The notes beneath the pieces are model-generated. The model saw nothing but the letters and a program-made list of their open reading frames with translations, had not been told where the DNA came from and did no database searches. 64,000 bases of DNA, from contig JAEUJN010000066.1 of NCBI GenBank assembly GCA_016794595.1, forward strand, positions 169,763-233,762, read 5' to 3'. The stretch comes from Kineosporiaceae bacterium (lineage in GTDB: Bacteria; Actinomycetota; Actinomycetes; Actinomycetales; Kineosporiaceae). Below are positions 10,194 to 16,904 of the stretch, in pieces (position 1 is the stretch's first letter; the number at the start of each line of letters is the position of its first letter). The translations under genes were made by a program, and so were the position numbers.

Positions 10194-10492
10194 ACGCGCA
10201 TCGGATGCCGCGGGCCGGCTGGGTCGTGGTCGCGGCAGGTGTCCTCGCCATCGGCTGGGGGCTGTGGCAATTGGTCGTCGTGGCGCCGAGTGCCACGCGT
10301 CCGGTCGCGGCCGCAGCCTGGCTCGCGGGCGCCCTGATCGTGCACGACGGCGTGATCGCCCCGGTGGCGGTGCTCGTCGGCCTGCTGCTGGTGCGCTCGC
10401 TGACGCCGCGCTCACGCCGCCTGGTCGCCGTGCTGGCGTTCGTCGCCGTCAGCCTGCTCGTGCTCGCCCTGCCGGGTCTGCTCAGGCCCTGA
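10190..10492 (+). CDS. Small membrane protein of the molybdenum oxidoreductase operon
   Basis: The ATG at 10190 overlaps the TGA of the oxidoreductase gene (ATGA), giving a 100-residue protein with two or three hydrophobic helices (AGWVVVAAGVLAIGWGLW, VHDGVIAPVAVLVGLLLVRSL, RLVAVLAFVAVSLLVLALP). No known domain is recognised. Translational coupling suggests it assembles with or stabilises the oxidoreductase. The last 11 bp overlap the end of the convergent methyltransferase gene. Confidence 0.75.
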   Translation: MNAHRMPRAGWVVVAAGVLAIGWGLWQLVVVAPSATRPVAAAAWLAGALIVHDGVIAPVAVLVGLLLVRSLTPRSRRLVAVLAFVAVSLLVLALPGLLRP

Positions 10493-11159
10493 CACGGGCC
10501 GGCTGTGAGGCCGGGCTGCGGTGGGCGCGCCGCATGGTGACGAACCGGCGGTCGCCGTCCCGCCACACCAGGTCCACCTGCCAGCCGGCCGCGGCGGCCG
10601 CGTCCGTCAGTGCCCGCGCGCCGACCGCGGCCCACGGGAACTCCGGGCCGAGAGTGTCGTCGGGCAGGCGCAGCCGGCTCGTCCCGCGGTGATCGATCTC
10701 CTCGGGGTGCACCTCGACGGCGACGGCGCCGTCCGGGACGACCAGCGCCCCGATCCGCTCGAGCAGCCGAACGGGGTCACCGCCGATGCCGATGTTCCCG
10801 TCGGCCAGCACCGCCCAGCGCCAGCGGCCCTCGCCGGGGAGCCGGGTGAACACGTCGCGCTGCAGTGCGGTCGCCCCGCGGGCACGGGCATGGCGCACGG
10901 CCTCGGCGGAGATGTCGATCCCCAGGGCGGGCAGGCCGAGGTGGGCCAGGGCGACGGTCAGCCGGCCAGGGCCGCACCCGATGTCGATGGTCGCGCCGGT
11001 GCAGTGCGACAGCATGCGCAGGTCGACCGGGTCCGCGTCCCAGAGCCAGCGACCGGTGTGATGGCGTTCGACCAGGTCCCCGCCGTGGTGCAGTTCGACC
11101 CAGCCGCCGGCGTCCCGGGCGCCGGTGAAGTGCGACAACTCCGCGATGATGCCGGTCAT
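10482..11159 (-). CDS. Class I SAM-dependent methyltransferase
   Basis: A 225-residue protein with a Rossmann methyltransferase core: motif I ATIDIGCGPGRLTVAL (about 55-70), acidic residue of motif II in ALGIDISAEAVRHARARG, and a motif IV region WAVLADGNIGIGGDPVRLL where ADG replaces the usual acidic-P/Y-Y. The substrate is unknown. The ATG at 11159 overlaps the stop of the DUF2064 gene (ATGA), so it is the third gene of a translationally coupled operon with GT2 and DUF2064. The longer open frame to 11423 only shadows the upstream gene. In other actinobacteria this trio sits beside molybdopterin oxidoreductases, as here, but its product has not been defined to my knowledge. Confidence 0.88.
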   Translation of the reverse strand: MTGIIAELSHFTGARDAGGWVELHHGGDLVERHHTGRWLWDADPVDLRMLSHCTGATIDIGCGPGRLTVALAHLGLPALGIDISAEAVRHARARGATALQRDVFTRLPGEGRWRWAVLADGNIGIGGDPVRLLERIGALVVPDGAVAVEVHPEEIDHRGTSRLRLPDDTLGPEFPWAAVGARALTDAAAAAGWQVDLVWRDGDRRFVTMRRAHRSPASQPARVRA

Positions 11160-11827
11160 CGCCCCGCCGTCCCCGGCTCGGCCGCTGCCGACGTCAGGTG
11201 GGAGACCAGCATGCCGAAGCGGGTGAGCGGCGCCGCCGTGGCCACTGCCAGGGCGTCGGCGCCCTCGTCGACGTCGCGCACCACCGGCAGGTCGACGACG
11301 GTCAACCCACATTGCGCCAGGCGGTCTCGGGTCGCGGCCCCCGTCCGTGGGGTGGACATCGGCACGTCGGCGAGCACGCGCCGGGCGTCGCGGCGCGGGT
11401 GCCGCAACCCGAGGGCCCACCATCCGCCGTCCTCGGCGATCCCGAGCCAGGCGTCGGCCGGAGCGTCGAGGTCGAGCCGCAGCAGTGCCGGGGTGACCTG
11501 CGGGGTGTCCATGCCGATCAGGACGGCCGGCCCGGTGACCTGCTCGAAAGCGGCGATGATGCGCTCCCCATGGCTACCCTCAACCTGCGGGACCACGCGG
11601 AACCCGGTGAGCGACAAGGACTCCGGCAGCTCCGAGACCATCCCGTCCAGCACCAGGACCCGGGCGGTCACCTCGGCGGCACGCACGGCGTCCAGGGTGT
11701 CGGCCAAGGCGGCGGCCGCGAGCGCGGCGGCGCCGTCGGCGCCGAAGGTGGGGATGAGCCGGGTCTTGCTGTGGCCGGCCCTGGGGGCCTTCGCCAGCAC
11801 CAGCGCCGTGGACGCCCGGCGGGTCAC
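11156..11827 (-). CDS. DUF2064 / TIGR04282-type glycosyltransferase-like protein
   Basis: This 223-residue protein belongs to the nucleotidyl/glycosyltransferase A-fold group annotated as rSAM/selenodomain-associated transferase 1 (TIGR04282, sometimes called arsenosugar biosynthesis). Signatures are the N-terminal VLAKAPRAGHSKTRLIPTFG (phosphate-binding loop), AVLIGMDTPQVTPALLR with a metal-binding D-T-P, and the C-terminal GIAEDGGWWALGLR. The GTG at 11827 overlaps the TGA of the upstream GT2 gene, and its own stop overlaps the methyltransferase start, giving tight coupling. The function is not established; no arsenic or selenium genes are visible nearby. Confidence 0.88.
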   Translation of the reverse strand: MTRRASTALVLAKAPRAGHSKTRLIPTFGADGAAALAAAALADTLDAVRAAEVTARVLVLDGMVSELPESLSLTGFRVVPQVEGSHGERIIAAFEQVTGPAVLIGMDTPQVTPALLRLDLDAPADAWLGIAEDGGWWALGLRHPRRDARRVLADVPMSTPRTGAATRDRLAQCGLTVVDLPVVRDVDEGADALAVATAAPLTRFGMLVSHLTSAAAEPGTAGR

Positions 11828-12546
11828 GACGGCGGTTCCTCGGCGAGGACCCGGCGCATGTCGTGCACGGCTCGCAGCGTCCCGCGGACGGTGCCGGTCA
11901 CCTTGGATCGTCCGGCGCGCGGGGAGTACCGGACGTCGACCTCCGCCAGCCGCCAGCCGGCAGTGGCGGCTCGCAGCACCATCTCGAGCGGGAAGCCGGA
12001 TCGGCGGTCGCGCAGACCGAGTGCCACGATCGCGTCCCGGCGAGCCGCTCGCATCGGCCCCAGGTCGTGCAGCCGGGAGCCGGTGCGGCGGCGGATCAGG
12101 TGCGCCAGAACGTGGTTCGCCAGGCGCGCGTGCAGGGGCCAGGCAGTGGCGCTGGTCGGGCGCCGCCGCCCGAGCACCAGGTCGGCCGTGCCGTCGACCA
12201 CCGGGGTGACGACCCGTGGCAGCTCGCGCAGGTCGAGCGAGGCGTCGGCATCGCAGAAGGCGACCACCGGGGCCGTTGCCGCTGCCAGGCCGGCCGCGCA
12301 GGCCGCGCCGAACCCGCGGCGTGGCTCGCTGACCACGGTCGCACCCAGCCGCCGCGCGATCGCTGCGCTGCCGTCCGTGGACCCGTTGTCGACCACGATC
12401 GCCCGCATCCCGGTGGGCAGGCCGGCGAGCACCGTCGGCAGCGCGGCGGCCTCGTCCAGGCAGGGCAACACCACGTCGACGACCGCATCGGGCGCCGCGG
12501 TCTCCGGCGATCGAGTGGTGGGTGGTCGTGGGACAGGAGGGATCAC
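11824..12546 (-). CDS. Family 2 glycosyltransferase (TIGR04283-like)
   Basis: A 240-residue GT-A glycosyltransferase of the dolichyl-phosphate-sugar synthase type without membrane helices. Motifs are VVDVVLPCLDEAAALPTVL, IVVDNGSTDGSAAIARRLG (nucleotide binding), the DXD-like AFCDADASLD and the acceptor-loop segment LRDRRSGFPLEMVLRAA. It starts with GTG; TAGGCT lies exactly 6 nt upstream, suggesting a leaderless message that begins the GT2-DUF2064-methyltransferase operon. The divergent response regulator has the same hexamer at the same distance. Donor and acceptor are unknown. Confidence 0.88.
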   Translation of the reverse strand: MIPPVPRPPTTRSPETAAPDAVVDVVLPCLDEAAALPTVLAGLPTGMRAIVVDNGSTDGSAAIARRLGATVVSEPRRGFGAACAAGLAAATAPVVAFCDADASLDLRELPRVVTPVVDGTADLVLGRRRPTSATAWPLHARLANHVLAHLIRRRTGSRLHDLGPMRAARRDAIVALGLRDRRSGFPLEMVLRAATAGWRLAEVDVRYSPRAGRSKVTGTVRGTLRAVHDMRRVLAEEPPS

Positions 12547-12552
12547 GCCGGG

Positions 12553-12558
12553 AGCCTA
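12553..12558 (-). promoter_or_regulatory. Putative -10 of the GT2-DUF2064-methyltransferase operon
   Basis: TAGGCT on the minus strand, 6 nt before the GTG start. The opposite gene at 12649 has the identical hexamer at the identical distance (12637-12642), so the divergent promoters look matched and both messages leaderless. Confidence 0.55.
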
Positions 12559-12636
12559 AGCGCGACCGCACCGCTGAAGGCTTACGGAAATCGAACGGCC
12601 CTGTACTGTCTGCGCGGCTGTCGTCGCGGATGCTCC

Positions 12637-12642
12637 TAGGCT
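12637..12642 (+). promoter_or_regulatory. Putative -10 of the two-component operon
   Basis: TAGGCT lies 6 nt before the ATG of the response regulator and no ribosome binding site can be seen. This fits a leaderless transcript. Confidence 0.55.
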
Positions 12643-12648
12643 CGGTGC

Positions 12649-13350
12649 ATGCCGTCGCGTGTGCTCGTCGTCGAGGACGACGCAACCGTGGCCGAAGTGG
12701 TGCGAACCTACCTGGAACACGCTGGGTTCGAGATCGCGCAGGCCATGGACGGGGTCACGGCGCTGAGCCTCGCCGGTCGCCGGACACCGGACCTGGTGGT
12801 GCTCGACCTGATGCTGCCGGGGCTGTCCGGGCTCGAGGTGTGCGCCCGGTTGCGGCAGTCCCGTCCCGACCTTCCGGTGATCATGCTCACCGCGCTCGGC
12901 GAGGAGTCGGATCGGTTGCTCGGGCTGGAATCGGGCGCCGACGACTATCTCGTCAAGCCGTTCAGCCCTCGCGAGCTGGTGCTGCGCGTGCAGTCGGTGC
13001 TGCGGCGCACGACGCGCACGGCGACGGCCGGCCAGTACGCGGCCCGCCGGCTGCTGTGCGGCGACCTCGACGTTGACCTCGTCGCCCGGCGGCTCGCCCG
13101 CAACGGCAAGGTACTGCCGTTGACCAACCGCGAGTTCGACCTGCTCGCGCACCTGATGTCGCATCCGCGTGAGGCCTTCACCCGCGAACGGCTGATGCAC
13201 GAGGTCTGGGGCTGGGACTTCGGTGACACCTCCACGGTGACCGTGCACGTGCGACGGCTCCGCGAGAAGGTCGAGCCCGACCCCGGCGCCCCGAGTCGCT
13301 TGGTGACCGTCTGGGGTGTCGGCTATCGCTGGGACGGGGAGGTCGCATGA
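12649..13350 (+). CDS. OmpR/PhoB-family response regulator
   Basis: A 233-residue two-domain regulator. The receiver domain (1-120) has the acidic pair VVEDD at 8-11, phosphoacceptor Asp53 in VVLDLMLPG, the Thr in IMLTALG and Lys in VKPFSPREL. The winged-helix output domain (about 135-230) ends with the family motif STVTVHVRRLREKVE and VWGVGYRW. It pairs with the sensor kinase that starts inside its last codons (ATGA overlap). Likely targets are the neighbouring divergent operon (GT2-DUF2064-methyltransferase) or the oxidoreductase; this is inference from position. Confidence 0.95.
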   Translation: MPSRVLVVEDDATVAEVVRTYLEHAGFEIAQAMDGVTALSLAGRRTPDLVVLDLMLPGLSGLEVCARLRQSRPDLPVIMLTALGEESDRLLGLESGADDYLVKPFSPRELVLRVQSVLRRTTRTATAGQYAARRLLCGDLDVDLVARRLARNGKVLPLTNREFDLLAHLMSHPREAFTRERLMHEVWGWDFGDTSTVTVHVRRLREKVEPDPGAPSRLVTVWGVGYRWDGEVA

Positions 13351-14501
13351 ACCGGGCGACGGCCGAGATCGTACTGCTCGGGCTGGGGCTGTCCGGTGGC
13401 GTGGCCCTGCTCGGTTTGCTCGTGGTGCGCCTGGGTCCGCGGTCGGTGCGAGCCTCCATGATCGCGGTGTCGCTGGTCGCCGTTGCCTCGATGGTGATGG
13501 GGGTGGCCGGCGCGGCGCGGGCGATGTTCATCTCGGCGCACGACCTCGGCGTCGTGCTGCCGGTGACGGCCGTGGCGTCGCTGGTCGCGGTGACGGTGTC
13601 CTGGCTGCTGTCCAGGCGGTTGGTCGAGGATGTGGATCGCGTTCGCATCACCGCTCGTTCGCTCGGCGGACACGGCGACACCTGGGCGGCGGCTCCCGCC
13701 CGGCCAACCTCGCGGGCGTCGTCGCCGCGGTTGCGCGAGCTCACGGACATCGAGACCGAGCTGCTGATGGCGCGGGAGCACCTGATCGCGTCCCGGGTGC
13801 GGGAGCAGGCACTGGAGATCTCGCGGCAGGAACTGATCGCCTGGGTGAGCCATGACCTGCGGACTCCGCTGGCCGGCCTGCGGGCGATGGCAGAGGCGCT
13901 CGAGGACGGTGTCGCCCCCGACCCGGATCGCTACCACCGGCAGATCCGGCGCGAGGTCGACCGGCTCAGTGCGCTCGTCGACGACCTGTTCGAGCTCTCC
14001 CGGATCCGTTCCGGCCGAATGGCGCTCACGCTGCGGGACATCGATCTGCAGGATTTGGTGGCCGACGTCGTCTCCGGGTCGGTTCCCATGGCCAGGGCTG
14101 GGGGCGTGATCCTCGACGCCGCAGCCGATGCGGCGCCGGTGCGGGTCGACGCCGGGGGCATGGCGCGCGTGCTGACCAACCTCGTGGTCAACGCGATCCG
14201 GCACACCCCCTCGGACGGCGCGGTGCAGGTGTCGGGCCGACGCCATGGCGACGAGGTGGTCCTCTCGGTGAGCGATGGCTGCGGTGGGATCCCGGACGAC
14301 GATCTCAGCCGGGTGTTCGAGCCCGGATGGCGAGGGGACGGGGTGGGTCAGGCCCGGACGCCGCGCCCGGACGGCGGTGCCGGACTCGGGCTCGCCATTG
14401 CTCGCGGCATCGTGGAGGCACACCAGGGCCGGATCAGCGTGCGCAACACGAGCACCGGGTGCTGTTTCGACGTCCGGCTGCCGGCGGCGTCGGCGGTCTG
14501 A
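13347..14501 (+). CDS. Sensor histidine kinase
   Basis: A 384-residue kinase with three N-terminal hydrophobic helices (about 5-100) and no sizeable extracellular domain, so it may sense in or near the membrane. A linker leads to the dimerisation/phosphoacceptor helix with His169 in AWVSHDLRTPLAGLRAMAE, followed by a HATPase_c domain: N-box VLTNLVVNAIRHTP, G1 VSDGCGGIPDDD and G2 GAGLGLAIARGIVEAHQG. It overlaps the response regulator by 4 bp. Domain layout is normal for the HPK1-like group. The signal is unknown; the link to a molybdenum oxidoreductase and CopC-type gene could mean redox or metal stress. Confidence 0.94.
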   Translation: MNRATAEIVLLGLGLSGGVALLGLLVVRLGPRSVRASMIAVSLVAVASMVMGVAGAARAMFISAHDLGVVLPVTAVASLVAVTVSWLLSRRLVEDVDRVRITARSLGGHGDTWAAAPARPTSRASSPRLRELTDIETELLMAREHLIASRVREQALEISRQELIAWVSHDLRTPLAGLRAMAEALEDGVAPDPDRYHRQIRREVDRLSALVDDLFELSRIRSGRMALTLRDIDLQDLVADVVSGSVPMARAGGVILDAAADAAPVRVDAGGMARVLTNLVVNAIRHTPSDGAVQVSGRRHGDEVVLSVSDGCGGIPDDDLSRVFEPGWRGDGVGQARTPRPDGGAGLGLAIARGIVEAHQGRISVRNTSTGCCFDVRLPAASAV

Positions 14502-14529
14502 GACCGTCAGCCGTCGGATCAGGAGAAGA

Positions 14530-14544
14530 CGTTGCGGTGCAACG
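14530..14544. terminator. Weak hairpin between convergent kinase and epimerase genes
   Basis: CGTTGC-GGT-GCAACG makes a perfect 6-bp stem 28 bp after the kinase stop, in the 100-bp convergent gap. There is no T-run, so termination activity is uncertain. Confidence 0.3.
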
Positions 14545-14601
14545 GGTCCGGTGTCGGTGCGCGCTCGCAGGCCGCTGCTCGGAGGTGTGCCGAGGCAGTG
14601 T

Positions 14602-15621
14602 TCAGCAGGTGATCCCGGCCAGCTCGCTCACGCCGTCCCGGAAGGCGACCCTCGGCGTCCACCCCAGTTCGGTGCGGATCCGCGCGGTGTCGGCGGTGAC
14701 GTGCCGGACGTCGCCGAGCCGGAACCGGCCGGTCACCACGGGGGTGGCTCCGCCCATCACCTGGGACAGCACGGCGGCCAGGTCACCGATGGTGCGCTGC
14801 TCACCGCTGCCCACGTTGTAGACCGCCGTCCCGCCATCGGGCGTTGTCGCGCCGAGGGCCGCGAGGTTCGCGTCGGCCACGTCGTCCACGTGCACGAAGT
14901 CCCGCCGCTGCGCGCCGTCCTCGAAGACCTGCGGCGGCTCGCCGCATTCGATCGCCGAACGGAAGATCGCGGCGACGCCGGCATAGGGCGTATTGCGCGG
15001 CATGCCGGGCCCGTACACGTTGTGGTAGCGCAGGGCGATGACCGACCCCCCGCACTCCCGGGCCCAGACCCGGGACAACTGCTCCTGCGTGAGCTTGCTG
15101 ACGGCGTAGGCGTTCCGCGGGTCCGGTGCGGTCTCCTCGCCGACGAGCAGCGGCTGCAGGCCATGGCCGCAGTGCGGGCACGGCGGGTCGAACCGTCCGG
15201 CGGCGAGGTCGGCGACGGCCCGTGGTGGGGCAGGGACGGTGCCGTGGTCCGGACAGCGGTAGCGGCCCTCGCCGTAGACCACCATCGACGACGCCAGTAC
15301 CAGCCGGCGGACGCCGACTCGCGCCATGGCCGCCAGCACCACACCGGTGCCGACGTCGTTCGCGGAGGCGTAGTCCGGCATGTCGTCGAGGTCCACGCCG
15401 AGTCCGACCTTGGCCGCTTGGTGGTTCACGGCGTCGACGCCTCGCAGCGCCGACTCGACGGCGTCCCGGTCGCGGACGTCCCCGCGCACGAACTCGGCGC
15501 CGGCCAGCGCCGTGGTGGGATCGACGAGGTCGAGGACGCGGACCCCGTGTCCGGCGCCGAGCAGCGCCCGTACCACGGCCGACCCGATGAACCCTGCACC
15601 ACCAGTGACGAGAACTCTCAC
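14602..15621 (-). CDS. NAD-dependent epimerase/dehydratase with an inserted zinc ribbon
   Basis: An extended SDR sugar-nucleotide enzyme of about 339 residues: NAD-binding VLVTGGAGFIGSAVV, Asp of strand beta2 in RVLDLVD, active-site Ser in LASSMVVYGEG and YxxxK in AYAVSKLTQEQ, and YHNVYGPGMPRNTPY. Unusually, between the Ser and the Tyr lies a roughly 45-residue insertion with CPDHG and, about 30 residues on, CPHCGHG, which looks like a structural zinc ribbon. I favour the GTG at 15621 because TAGAGT sits 7 nt upstream and the protein then starts directly with the Rossmann strand; a GTG at 15630 is the alternative. An 8-bp inverted repeat (15605-15612 with 15623-15630) covers the start. Its substrate is unknown. 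Confidence 0.88.
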   Translation of the reverse strand: MRVLVTGGAGFIGSAVVRALLGAGHGVRVLDLVDPTTALAGAEFVRGDVRDRDAVESALRGVDAVNHQAAKVGLGVDLDDMPDYASANDVGTGVVLAAMARVGVRRLVLASSMVVYGEGRYRCPDHGTVPAPPRAVADLAAGRFDPPCPHCGHGLQPLLVGEETAPDPRNAYAVSKLTQEQLSRVWARECGGSVIALRYHNVYGPGMPRNTPYAGVAAIFRSAIECGEPPQVFEDGAQRRDFVHVDDVADANLAALGATTPDGGTAVYNVGSGEQRTIGDLAAVLSQVMGGATPVVTGRFRLGDVRHVTADTARIRTELGWTPRVAFRDGVSELAGITC

Positions 15622-15631
15622 CCTCGTCACT

Positions 15632-15871
15632 CTAGGTCAGGCAAGTCCCTGACGCCGAGGTGCCGGCGCTGATCGGAGACGGTTGGGTTGCCGGTGTCGC
15701 GGGCAGTTGGGCCGCACCCGCTGCCGCGGCCGGTGCCTGAGCCGCGGTGGGCAGGGTGGCAGCCACGGGTGAGGAGTTCTCGGTCGGTGCGGTCGAGGCC
15801 CCGCAGGCGGCGGTGGCCCCGATCATCAGCGCGTACAGTGACACCGGGACGGCACGACCCGAGTCGATCAC
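15632..15871 (-). CDS. Small putative lipoprotein downstream of copC
   Basis: A possible 79-residue protein: a short hydrophobic stretch (VPVSLYALMIGATAAC, Cys23 as a candidate lipid site) followed by an Ala/Pro/Thr/Ser-rich tail with a C-terminal cysteine. Low-complexity Ala/Pro tails are common in shadow frames of GC-rich DNA, so support is modest. It lies 45 bp after the CopC-domain gene on the same strand, and its stop is next to the start of the epimerase gene, which fits an operon. GTG start. No domain is recognised. Confidence 0.45.
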   Translation of the reverse strand: MIDSGRAVPVSLYALMIGATAACGASTAPTENSSPVAATLPTAAQAPAAAAGAAQLPATPATQPSPISAGTSASGTCLT

Positions 15872-15916
15872 CGCGCCAGGCTGGTGGGCCCCGGATCGTG
15901 GTCCGTTATCGCTGTG

Positions 15917-16537
15917 TCAAGACGAGGATCGCCGGTTGCGGGCCCACAGTCCGCCGATCCCGGCCAGCGCGGCGAGCACTGCCGCGCCGGCGATGACGAA
16001 CCGGGACGTCGAGCCGCCGCCCTCGGTGCCGGCCGTGGGGTCCAGAGGGGACACCACGTCCGGGGAGGCGCCGGCGGAGACACCGCCGGCCGGCTCACTC
16101 GCTGCGGGGCTGACGGCCGCTGCGCTGGTGGCCGCTGTGCCGGCGGGGGTCGAGGCGCCGCCGAGGACCGTGTAGCCGAACGTGCCCGAGATCGGGTGCC
16201 CGTCGGCGCTGGTGACCCGCCACAGCACGGTGAACTGGCCGCTTCCCGCCGCGTCGGGCACCGGAGCGCTGGCCACCGGCCCATCGGTCGCGACGGTCAG
16301 CATGGTGGTGCCGCCAGGGCCGGTGAGGCGCATCTGGGCGGTGCCCTTCAGCACGTTCTCGGTGTAGGTGATCCGGATCAGGGCCGGCGGCGTGCTGAGC
16401 ACCGAGCCATCGGCGGGCTCGAGTTCACGGACTCCCGAGTGCGCCTGGGCAGGTATCGCAAGGGTGAACAAGGCGCACGTCAGGAAGGCCACGAGAGCGG
16501 CCGACTGTCCGATGCGGGAGGGAAGCGGGGAACGCAT
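15917..16537 (-). CDS. CopC-domain, membrane-anchored copper-binding protein
   Basis: A 206-residue secreted protein: signal peptide ending AQA with mature N-terminus HSGVRELEPADG, so that a His begins the chain as in copper-binding CopC. The beta-sandwich follows (LIRITYTENVLKG, FTVLWRVTSADGHPISGTFGYTV, where the D-GH and following residues match the CopC copper site). A Pro/Ala/Ser linker and a C-terminal helix (FVIAGAAVLAALAGIGGLW) before RNRR anchor it to the membrane. This is the YobA/CopC architecture of Gram-positive bacteria, usually linked with CopD/YcnJ or YcnI, neither of which is in the window. Role: copper binding or delivery outside the cell. CAGGAT lies 6 nt before the ATG. Confidence 0.88.
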   Translation of the reverse strand: MRSPLPSRIGQSAALVAFLTCALFTLAIPAQAHSGVRELEPADGSVLSTPPALIRITYTENVLKGTAQMRLTGPGGTTMLTVATDGPVASAPVPDAAGSGQFTVLWRVTSADGHPISGTFGYTVLGGASTPAGTAATSAAAVSPAASEPAGGVSAGASPDVVSPLDPTAGTEGGGSTSRFVIAGAAVLAALAGIGGLWARNRRSSS

Positions 16538-16904
16538 TGCGCCATCCTGTCAGTGCGGCGACGCGGCGATGCGGCGATCTCGACCGTGCGCTGGATCTCC
16601 TGGAGCAGCTGCGGCTTGACATGCGAAACAAGTTTCAGAAATATTGTTTCGTAGATAGGTGGAGTGAACCAGGTCCACAGGTTGAGGCCCCAGGCGGTCC
16701 GGTATCCCGGCTCAGCGCGGCTTCGCCCTTCGGGCGTGGCGGCCCGTGTCCGAGGAGGTCATGCCCTGGTGTCGGTCGAGTGGTCGAGTGGGTGGGAGTG
16801 GGCCTCGTGACGGCGACACCGTCGGGGTTGATGCGTTGCGGCATCGGGCCACGCCGACGGGTCTGGCGTCCGACACGCCCCGGTGTCGCCTCGGGGGTGC
16901 ACGG
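16538..16904. other. Intergenic region between copC and ppc
   Basis: This 367-bp divergent gap holds no convincing gene. Its centre (about 16616-16660) is markedly AT-richer than the surroundings and contains a plausible promoter and inverted repeat, listed separately. The last 200 bp before ppc are GC-rich and could be an untranslated leader. Confidence 0.6.
16616..16651 (+). promoter_or_regulatory. Candidate ppc promoter overlapped by a GAAAC/GTTTC operator
   Basis: TTGACA (16616-16621) is a consensus -35. An inverted repeat CGAAACAA (16624-16631) / TTGTTTCG (16644-16651) with 12-nt spacing fills the spacer and overlaps the possible -10 (TATTGT, 16642-16647, spacing 20; or AAATAT). A third half-site GTTTC at 16632-16636 makes GAAACAAGTTTC. 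A repressor bound here would block polymerase. I cannot assign the motif to a known regulator. The region could also serve copC on the other strand. Confidence 0.5.

Noticed and set aside
8886..10415. Long 5' extension of the mannosyltransferase frame
   Set aside because: It runs antisense through the oxidoreductase gene; protein similarity to membrane glycosyltransferases begins only at the ATG at 8885.
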